From contig NHNW01000009.1 in the NCBI GenBank assembly GCA_002786025.1, positions 953,027 to 1,017,026 on the forward strand: a DNA stretch of 64,000 nucleotides, given 5' to 3'. Of this stretch, positions 54,331 to 64,000 are shown in pieces (position 1 is the stretch's first letter; each line of letters opens with the position of its first letter). The position numbers and the translations under genes were made by a program. This DNA comes from Zasmidium citrigriseum (lineage: Eukaryota; Ascomycota; Dothideomycetes; Mycosphaerellales; Mycosphaerellaceae). Below the pieces are notes generated by a model. The model had not been told where the DNA came from. It saw nothing but the letters and a program-made list of their open reading frames with translations, and searched no databases.

Positions 54331-57300
54331 TCCTTCCTTCCTATTTCTCCTATCGTAATATACTACTCTTACTCGAAGCTACGGTAGACGAGTCTAGATA
54401 ATTAACCGTAGGAAAGCCGAAGAGATATTATAGATCTTATACTTAGAGGAGTAGAGGAGAGTAAACTATATATAAACGTATCCCTTCTCTCGCCTATAGT
54501 AAGACTAGAGGAGGAAGGTAAAGTCTAGCCTAGCTAGATACGTTAGCTACTAGCTTATACTCGTTACTCTTTTATTACTTAATATTAAAGGAGGGGCGTA
54601 GAATAGATAACGAGGACTCCTACTCTCCTACTTTAAGCTATTATTAGGAAGAAGAGGGACGAGGCTTTCTATAGCTTAGAGTCGGTAGCTATACGAATAT
54701 TAAGATTGTCCGTCTATTACTTCTAAGATAATATAGAGCGTAGAAGGAATCCTCCGCTAGATAACTTTCGAAGGATAGATAGCGGACTAAATATATAAGC
54801 CTAAGTACGCGTAACGTAGGTAATAGTCTAATTATATTCGCGCCCTTCTAGTAGGTATACTAATATTATATTTACGTCGTAGAAGTTAGGTAAGAGAGGC
54901 GTTACTACGCGCGCGCTAAAGTTATATAACTTAATATCTCTAACTAGTAGTTAGCGATCGTAAAAGCTATAATATTATCTAGCGCGCTAGCGCGTTTCGC
55001 TCTTACGCGCTATTATAGCCTACTTTACCTCTTCTCGCGCTTTACTACGATTGTACGCGCTCTTTAGACACCCTTACGCTAATCCTTACTTCCTTATATA
55101 GACCCTCTTACTAGGAGAGTATTCTATATCTTCTACTTAGACTTTATCTCGATATCTATAGCTCTTTTAGTTACTACTTCTAGAATCGCCCTCCCTCTAA
55201 TATATCCTACTATATCTATAGGGAAGATAATAATAGCCTAGGTATACTTTTAGCTAATTATTAAGATACCTCGAAGCCCCTAGGCGTCGAAAATTATCTA
55301 CTAATATCCTTACTAAACCGCTTCTTTTAAAGATATTAAGCTTTAGTTCTATTACTCTACTCCCTTCTATTAGGTAATTAAGGACTTCCTATATTTACTT
55401 AAGCTTAGAGTTCTAATATCTTACTATAGTAATCCTAGTAAGCCTCTCTATCTCCTAATTATTAGCTAATACCTAAGTCTTATAATAAAGTTTAGGCGCC
55501 GTCCTACCTTTTACCTCCTCGTCCTCTATTCTACCGCTCGTACGATTCGTTAAATCCGTTAATACGCCGATTACTAGCGACCTTAGCCTCGATAGTAGCG
55601 CTATACTCTTACGCCTTCTAATCCGCTAACTCTTACGCTCCCGCTATATATAGAGCGACTCTACTTACGACGTATCTTCTACTACTCGAATATTTAACCT
55701 ATAGACCTCTCTTAAAGCCTAATTAACCCTCCTAGGCTCGTCTCTTACCTCTCGAAGACTTAATTAACCTCTAGCCCCTCCGCTTAGTTATTTCTATAGT
55801 TACTATATATACCTCGTTTTACGAGTATTATATCTTATACGATTAAAACGCTAGTAGAGTAGTAAGAGATCGCGGCTATAACGGTTACCTTTATAGATAA
55901 TATAACTATACCCGCTCTATATCGTAGTAGTATAGTCGTTCTAAGATTATAAGATTTACTTAATACTAGCGATAGCTACGTAGCTCTAATAACTATTACT
56001 ACTAGTACTAGAGTAACTATAGTTAATAATAAGAAGGAGACCTTACCTCCTATATTATCCTATAGAGAGGAGAGAAGTAGCGATACTCTCGGTTATCGAG
56101 CGATCGAGTAGAGTATTTCCTCTAGCTTCGTATCTTATTCTACCCTAGCTCCTCTTCTAATATAATCCTAAAATAGCTATAAGTAGTATACTATATATTT
56201 AGCGAACTTAGTCGCCCTAGTCGCCTTAGGACTAGGATTTAACCTCTAGCTCGTAGAGAGAACTTTATAGGATATCGAAGGCTTAGAGGACTTAGTTAAG
56301 GACTTAGAGTTATTAATAAGTAACGGGTTAGGGGCTCTAGATAGCGGTTTCTATAGCTATAATATATCGACTCGGAAAGATTTCCTCGTAGCTTTACGTT
56401 CGTAAAGCTATCGCGACCCCGCTAAAGTCCTTATAGAGATAATTATATATATATAGGAGCGACGTATAAAAGTAAACGACTAGACTAGCGTATCCGCCTT
56501 TTAGCTTAGCGAGGCCGCCCTAAATATACTATTAGGTAATACGTTAGAGGGTTAGAGGAAGTTTTAAGGGCTACTAAAAGACTTAGCTATTCTATAGCGC
56601 GAGTTTAAGACTACTATAAAATAGGGTAAAGATCGATTATAATAAAGTATACGTCTTTAGGTACTACTACGCGACCTACTCTTCGCCTTCCTAGCTAAAA
56701 CGCTATACTTTAGTAGCGAAGTTAATATATACTATTAAGACCCTTCTCGTAATAGACTAAAAGAAATACCTAATAGTAAGACTAAGTAGGCTATACGAGT
56801 TCTTAATAGAGTAAAAACTAAATACTAGACGTAGAAATAGGTTTAAGTAGCTCTTAGCTAAGCTATTTTTAAGCGATAGAAAGAATCGTATAAGTCTCTA
56901 TCGAGGATATCTAGCCTCTCGTACCGCGAGGAGGATTTCCTTTATATTTTTAATACCTAGATAATAAAAGACGAGAATCCCCGAGTAGCCGAGATTAATA
57001 TTTCCTAGGAAGAGATTAACGAGTTTATCGTCTAGCTCTAAAACTTCTATAATAGTCGCGAGAAGCGATAGCGTCCTCGCTACCTCTACTATATCCGTAT
57101 AAATACTTTAGGAGTTTAGGAGACCTACCGCCGTAGAGATTAGGATTAAGGGGTTATTAATTAATAGCTAGCTATATAGAAGATAGAGCTAACCGAGGAC
57201 GATAAGAAGCTCTCTCTACCCTAGTTTAAGGAACTACGCTAGACGCCTACTCTACTATCTATCGATACTCGTTAATCCCTTAAACTTATAGAGTCTATAT

Positions 57301-60300
57301 CTCGCTCTCTATTACCGCCCTTAGAGGATATATATTAATAATATATTAAGTATATTATAAGTCGTCGCCCGTAGACTAACCGTTAAAAACTTATTAACTC
57401 TACTCTTACTCCTTTCTAAGCGCGCCGAATCGTAGTATCCTTATCTAGGAATCCGTTAAAAACTCCTATCCCCCCTAGACTCTCTATACTATAACTATAG
57501 CTATAGACGGATAAATCTCTCGGACCTAAATAGCGGCGAGAAGATAACGATAGGGATATTATCGCCTCTCTTCGTTAGTTAGAACGCTAAACGAGTAATA
57601 CCCTTCTCTAGGAGACTAAGTATAATAGCTTTAAACGTATTAGGGAAACTAGTAGGTATTACTATAGGACGGGAAGGGTTATATATATCCTTATCCTTTC
57701 TCGTAAGATTAGGGAAAGGGATAAAGATTAAGATAATAGGACCCTTAGGATATTAGGATAAAGAAGGGATAACTAGGAATAATCTAGAAATAAAGTACTA
57801 CTACGCTACTACTATAGAGGCTTAGAATATAAGGCTTAGAGAGAGTAGATATAAAGTTTTCGTATATTAGAAGACGCTACTCGCGTCCTTTTTATTATAA
57901 AGAAGCTATCTATATATTAGTAAGTACTAAGTATCTCGATCGAAGAGAAAGCTTAAAGAAAGAGCTACTATCTAGTTACTCGTTAACTACGAGTTTAGAT
58001 CTAGGCCCTAATTACCCTAAGTACGCTAGTTATTAAAGCGGTCGACGTATAAGGCCTAGAAAGCCTACTAGTCTAGCGTAGTAGTATTCGTCTACGCGGC
58101 TTACTTTACTAGCTTCTTAAACGCCCTTATCTATCTCTACTCTCTAGTCGTTCTAGTATAGCCTAAGATTAGAGCCTCCTCTAAATTATAGCCGAGCTTA
58201 GCGTAGGTAAGCGACTTCTTAGCGAACCGAGTAGGAATAGCGATACGTAGGCTAACGAGCTACTTTAAGTTACTTATATACTCGAAGAGATTAAAGTCGT
58301 TAACTATTATAGTACGAGTACTCTTCGCCGCCTACTTCTTCTCGCTAATACGGTAATAGATAGCTTCTATTACTACTATTCGTAAATTAGTATAGCCTAA
58401 ACCGAAAGCTAGATAGGAAAAGTATACTATAGAAGCGCTCGACGAGAGTACCCTCGGCGACTAACTATAGTAAAATAGTAGTACCCTTAGTAATACGGAA
58501 GAAGGTAGTATCTTTTCTAACCCTAAGCGCCTTCTCCTAAATAAACTCCTTTATATATAAGAGGAACTTCTACTAAGGAATTATAAATACCTCCTCTATC
58601 GTCTTATCGAACTTCTTAACTCCTCCGTTTAACTAGTACTACTTAATCTCGCGGTCTATCTTACCTATCTAAATATTAGTAAAAAGTTAGACTACTATAG
58701 TACTACTACGGTTAAAATATACTTATTATCTAATACTTCGAAACTCGCGGCGCCTAGGTTATCGTACGCTCTCTAAATCTATTCGTCTTATACTTATATT
58801 TACCCTCTAGTAGGGCCTTCCGAGTAGCCTTTCTCTTCTTAACTTATATTAGTCTAGGCGTCTTACGTAGTCGCTTCGCTCTAGCGCCTAGTCTACTACT
58901 AGTAATAGCGCTACTCGCGGTCTACTTAGTTTTCGCTATTGTATTCGTATAATTCGTATATAGGTAACGGCGAAGGTATAGGTATAGTAGGTAGAGTATA
59001 GTTTAAGAAGGAAGGATTTCGAGCTCGTCGCTAAAGTTATTAATAGCGACGCTAGTATTACTATAGTAACGACTCGCTAGCGTCGCTATAAAGCCACTAG
59101 CGGTAAGGTTCTACTATTAGTTAGTATAGTAACAATATTAGTAGCGAGGTTAGTTATACCTATTAAGTATCCTCTACTAAAGCCCTTACCGCTAGCGACG
59201 ATATTAAGGGGAGATTATCGATATTAAGGAGAAGAGTAGCGAGTAGTAATCGAGACTATATATAGGCGAGATAGGTAAGTCGTAACTACCTCTATACTAA
59301 ACTCTAGTATATATAGTATATAATAGACTATTTAGTAAAGTAAGGCTTCGAGTAGCTTAAAGCTATCGATAATATCTAAGGTAGCGGCGAGATAATAGTC
59401 GAGATATAAGATAGGCTAGTATAGAGTCGCTAACGAAGAGAAGCTAACGGAGATTCGAAGTAATAAGTAGTAGTATTCTAGCGCTTAGCTTAAGTATCGA
59501 GATATCTATCTATCCTAATTAAGAAGTACGACTATATTCTAGTAATATACCGTCGATAAACGAAGGTCTAGAGTAGTAGAAGTACTAGAGGCTAGATCCT
59601 TAGGCTTTAAAAGCCTATAGTCTCGACGATAGTCTAATCTTCGATATATTCGAGACTATAGTAGTACTATAGTAGTTAAGCTAGATACTCGCTATATATA
59701 TAGTACTTCGCTAGATAAAATTCTCTAGCTTAGGTATTTAGATTAAGAGATTCGTAATATCTAAGGTAGTTAAGCTCGATACTCTAGCTAGTCTTTACTA
59801 TAGTAGTCGTCCCGAATAAAGATATAGTATAAGGATAGAAGTATTCGAGTATAGCTATAAAGTCGTAGTAATAGTAAGGTCTCTAGCTTCTAGTATAGAA
59901 GATTCGTATAGCCTATTAAAGAGTTAATATATACGCGAGATACCTTTAAAGATTAGCGCTATATAGTTCGAGAAAGCCTAATAGTAATATTAGTAGTAGG
60001 TTTAGGACTAGAGGTAGTTAAGGTACCTAAAGGCGCCTCTTAGATATTAAAAATATTAAAGATAGCTATAGCGTTTCTAACGTTTAGAGCTTCCTTTTTA
60101 GAGGTCCTCGAGAGCGCGGCTATCTTAATACGATTTAGCTATAGCTTTACTAGTAACTTCGTAGTAGAGGTATATAAACTTTAGGTTCTAGATAGACTAT
60201 AGTAGTCTATAGTAGTAGTCTATTATCTTATTAGTATAATCTTATAACGAAGCTATCTAACTAGCCGTATATTAGTATCCTTTATAGTAACTTATTTTAT

Positions 60301-63300
60301 ATAGTACGCGAGAAGTTATATATATTCGAACTCGCTAATAAGGAAGGTCTTAGCTACTTCTTAAAGCGCGAAGAGGGCGTTTAATTAGAAGCGTATATTA
60401 GCTCGGAAAGTAGCTATAACTTTACGAACTAGTCTTACGAAAGGTAGTCGAGGAATAAGTAGCTCCTAATATTTTTAAGTATTTCGTATCTTACGGAGGG
60501 CGACTATACCTAGCTTAAAACGATATCTTCGTCTTAGCTAATACTATTTAGTATACTTCGATCTAAAGGCTCGCCTTAGTATCTAATACTAGTTTAGTTC
60601 GCGGTTCCGATTCTTTAACGGGCTTTTTAGAGTCTTTAATAGTAGTAGTAGTCGTTTACTACCTTAGTACTAAGAATTCTTTAACTTTAATAATAGACGA
60701 GTTAGATCGATCGTAGCGTTACTAGAGGCTCTAGGTCGATTTTCGTACGTATATATAGGCGGTAGAACTATCTTAAGATCTAGTAGGTAGATCCTATCTT
60801 AGCCTACTACTATATTAATTTTCTATAATACTCTCTCGATCTCTAAGTAATAGTTAGGGAGTAGATATCGAGGATCTCGAAGATCTCGACGGCGCTAAAG
60901 GCTTTAGCTTTAATAGACTATTAGCTATTAATTTTTTTAGGACGAGAAATACGCGGGCCTATAGAGTAAAGAAATAAGATTATACTATACTCTAGTCGTT
61001 AATCCCTCTATATTATAATTCCCCTTAAACTTTCCTCCCCTTTCGTCTCGAAAGTATAGCTAGCGCTAGTACTAAGCTCTAAACGCTATAAGTCTATTCG
61101 ACCGTTAGTAGAATTTCCTTCGGGCTTAAGTACTATACTTCCGCTTTTAGACGATAGTTCGTTCGATCGATTAGAGTAAGGCTAGAGCTAGTAAGTAACG
61201 TAAAATTAATACTATAATATTATTAGTATTTAATAAAACGGTTTATAGATTAAATCCTTACGACTCTTTAGATAGTCTCGTATACCCTCTTAAAATCTCT
61301 AAGGTAGAAAGGAGTATAGTACTAGAAGTCTACTACCCCTATCTAGGCTAGCCGAAAAAGTTTTACTACTACGGTACTACTATAGTTAGTTCGTACTCTA
61401 GATTCGAACTAGCTAGCCCTTATAGCGTAGTATTTATCGCTAGATCTCTCGCTCTATTCTCTTTATACTTACTATACCTAATCTCGAGGGCCTATCTCGT
61501 ATATTAAGCTATTACTAAAGCCTTAGTTATCGCTTTACTCGCTAGCGCTTTATATATAACTAGTAATTACTATAGTAGGTACTATATTAACTCCTCGCCT
61601 CTATCTCGCTCTTCTATTCTAAATAATACTATCTTAGTAACCTATCTAGTAGTTTAGTAGTAGTATTATAGTAGATAGAGGAGGGTAAGTTTCTATAGTA
61701 ACGCTAACTTCGTTAATATTTTACTAATTGTTTTAATAGCGATATCGTCCTTTACTATACTTTCTATATCCTTAACTCGTATCTTTATACTCGTAACGTC
61801 GTATTCAAAGTCCTTCGTATATCGTAAGTATCGCCGACTATAGTCTCGTCTACTAAAATAGATACTAGTACGCCGCGTAGATCGTTAAAGCGAAAGGCCT
61901 CCCTAGAGCTAGCGATACTATAATCGCGTAAGAGAACTAAGGCTAAGGCGACGCCGTAGAAGCGTCTTTAGCTATATTAGTATTCGAAGAATAATAATAG
62001 TATAAAGGAAAATAAGCGTCGTAATAACCTAAGTAAGGCGGCTAGAAAGGTTAAGAATCTAAAGAAGGCTAGAGATTCGGTAATCTAGCGGTTAAAGAAT
62101 AAGAATAAGAAGTATAAGTAGGCTACGCTAGAGACGTAGTAGGCGATAGAGGATATAATTCGTTAGTAGCGAGAGAAGTTAATCTAGTATATTAATATCT
62201 AGCCGTCCTAGCGGTCTAGTACTACTATATTCGAGATATATACTAATAGTAAATATAGAGCCGCTATTAAGGAGAGGGATAAGGAGGTCTCTAAGGATAA
62301 GTAAACTAAGGAGCCCGAGCTAGTATTACCTAAGCCGTAAGTTTAAATATATTAGAGACTATAGTAGTACTATAGTAGTCGAGGTAGATACTAACTATAT
62401 ATATAGTAACGAGTCTAATAAAGAGGATAAGCTTAAGGATTTTATCGCTAAAGACGAAGATAATAGCGAGCTCTATAGTCTAGTAGAGGTAGATAATAGT
62501 CTCGGTCCTATTTATACTATAGATCCTAGCTAGGCCTACTTAGAGATAATAAAGAAGTTCGCTATAGACTTCGATACCCGTTACCGTCGCGGCCCTACTA
62601 AAGCCTAGATAGAAGTTCGTAGTAGCTTAATAAAGAAGTAGTATATATACGATATACTATATATCGATAGCTACTATATTAAAGTAGAAAGGAGGATAGC
62701 TTTTAGTAGTAAGCGTTAGGATTTCGAGTAGGTAGATAAGGCGGATAAGCCTATTAGCGCCTCTAGTATAATTAAGTTAGCTAAAGCTTAGTATAGAGTT
62801 AATAATATTCGTACTCTCTATATTCGAGAGCCTAAGGAGCTAGTACGTCTACTACTCGTTTTACTAGAGCTTTACTAACGAATTTATAGGACGAGTATAA
62901 TAATTTCGTAGCCTAGATAAATAGCGGTACTCGCCTACTAATACTATATAAGTTTTTTACGAGAGCTAAGATATCGCTATAGAGTAATCTTATATTTTAG
63001 AGTCTAGAGGCTCGTTATCCTTAGTAGCTTAGCCGCTATAAGTACTTAGCGGAACTATAGTTCGAGGATACGGTCTTCGAGGATATAGTCGAAAAGATAG
63101 ATAATAAAGAGATAGATAATAAAGAGGTATATACGTTACTAGGCCTAGCGGTAGTATAGCTAGATAATCCTAGCTATTACGATAGATATAGCTAGGTCGC
63201 TATAGAGGATCTAGAGTCTACGAAGGAGTTATAGGAGTTCGTAGAGAAGCTAGCTAATAATAGTATTAATATTAATAGTATTAGCGAGACGCGTCTTTTA

Positions 63301-64000
63301 GCGGAGGATCCTAAGAATCCTAATATTTTAAGCTAGGTATAGGCCGCTAGCGCTTTTAAAAGTAGATAGTCGTATAAATTCCGAATAGATATATCTCTAT
63401 TATTAATATCGATTCTATTTATTAGTACCTAAGAAGAGTCTTAAGGGCGAAGATAGGGTAGTACTTATACGATATTTATTTATTAATAATTTTAGGCCTA
63501 ATTTTCGGTAGGCTAATAAATCTAGAGATTTAATTAACTCCTCGTAGCTCCCCTCTACGTTTATTAGATAATCTAAAATTTTACTAGTATTTTATACTAC
63601 TACTACGTACTACTATAGTCTAATTTTTTTCTTCGTCCTTGTAATTCTAACCTCGTTATTACCGCCTTTCCTCTAACCCTAAGTAACCTTTCGTCTATAA
63701 CCCTAATACTAGTCCTCGATATAGAAAGAATTAATATTATTTCTAAGCTCGCCGCTAAGGGCCTATACGTATAGAGAGATACGAGGAATATCTCGGATAT
63801 AAGATAGTCTATACCTAAGATAGTTAGCTAAGCGAGAACGAGCCGTACTACTAACTCTAAGGCGCTTTTAGCGCTACTCTATCTTAGAAGTAATAACGCT
63901 AAAGTATAATCTACGAGAACGAGCTATACGACTAACTCTTTCTAGCCCTATCTTCCGTAGATCGCTATATTATACGACTTAGGCCTCTCTACTAAGCTAT
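54331..64000. other. Further RIP-degraded repeats, no gene identified
   Basis: Protein-like stretches with stops occur, for example near 56990-57250 plus (EINEFIV, RPRYLYYIRI), 58200-58350 minus (RIAIPTRFAKKSLTYAK) and 62040-62340 plus (Lys/Glu-rich coiled-coil-like). A motif GAGACTATAGTAGTACTATA occurs at about 59649 and 62351 with similar flanks. None can be assigned to a transposon class. The block runs off the right edge. Confidence 0.4.

Larger units (their letters stand above)
40108..64000. repeat. RIP-saturated repeat block, continues past the right edge
   Basis: From just after TTCATTGTCT (40101-40110) the dinucleotides CA and TG nearly disappear on both strands. By eye I find about twenty in 23.9 kb, for example near 40229, 43097, 47073, 47363, 47720, 49416, 51264, 52355, 55069, 59094 and 63638. 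TA is hugely enriched (CTATAG, TAGTA everywhere), while CG, CC and CT remain frequent. This is the mark of repeat-induced point mutation (C to T at CpA on both strands) carried almost to completion. No ATG or TGA codons can exist, and TAG/TAA stops fill every frame. The 40108-40529 part precedes the Gypsy element and has no recognisable content. Confidence 0.95.

Noticed and set aside
40108..64000. Reading the block as a prophage, centromere or foreign AT-rich insert
   Set aside because: The absence of CA/TG with CG retained, Gypsy pol domains and TAG/TAA-filled frames is explained by RIP of repeats. AT richness alone is not evidence for a centromere or transfer.
1..64000. CRISPR arrays, riboswitches, bacterial-type operons, rRNA genes
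   Set aside because: None seen. Organism is a fungus; the only regular repeats are the 13-bp minisatellite, the PIR exons, the LTRs and the 208-bp unit. No intact tRNA gene was recognised in the gene island.

Overview
The window is a chromosome fragment from a filamentous ascomycete (Pezizomycotina), most likely a dothideomycete near Mycosphaerellales. Three things point there. Genes are interrupted by short spliceosomal introns, mostly 48-61 nt, with GTNNGT donors and CTRAY-type branch sites. The gene repertoire is fungal: RXT3, RRG9, MRP49, a BYS1 protein, a PIR-type wall protein and a fungal secreted agmatinase. The right-hand third is destroyed by repeat-induced point mutation (RIP). Exons were worked out by eye from reading frames, splice signals and family knowledge; no search or RNA data were available.

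Positions 1-38874 are a euchromatic gene island with 18 confident protein genes. In order they are: RXT3 (+, cut by the left edge), RRG9 (+), a small secreted cysteine-rich protein (+), an LtrA-type membrane protein (-), an MLRQ/B12D-type mitochondrial protein (-) head-to-head with COX12 (+), a lineage-specific protein (+), secreted agmatinase (-), a MATE exporter (-), an APC permease (+), an MFS transporter (+), mitoribosomal bL28m (-) head-to-head with MRP49/mL61 (+), GET2 (-), an ASCC1/AKAP7-like 2H phosphoesterase (+), a BYS1 protein (+), PTH2 (-), choline sulfatase (+) and a GPI-anchored PIR-repeat wall protein (+). There is no obvious biosynthetic cluster. The recurring theme is nuclear genes for mitochondria (RRG9, MLRQ-like, COX12, two ribosomal proteins), two pairs of which share short bidirectional promoters. 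Transporters and secreted or wall proteins make up most of the rest.

At about 40.1 kb the sequence changes abruptly. From there to the right edge (about 24 kb) the dinucleotides CA and TG almost vanish: I found only about twenty by eye, where a few thousand would be expected. CG stays common. This is RIP taken to near saturation. No ATG can exist in such sequence, and CAG, CAA, TGG and CGA codons have become stops. Inside the block is a complete but dead Ty3/Gypsy chromovirus (40530-47351) with two 200-bp LTRs, a probable 5-bp target duplication, gag, pol, a chromodomain and an unusual antisense reading frame between pol and the 3' LTR. It is followed by a 208-bp tandem repeat carrying a tRNA-like promoter, a tandem pair of decayed paralogous genes, and further unidentified RIP-degraded repeats.

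The points most worth a second look are: a 3-nt exon in COX12 and a 16-nt exon in its divergent neighbour; a wall-protein gene grown by duplication of exon-intron units; CpG-to-TpA double changes between the two LTRs and in the target duplication; and the antisense frame of the retroelement.
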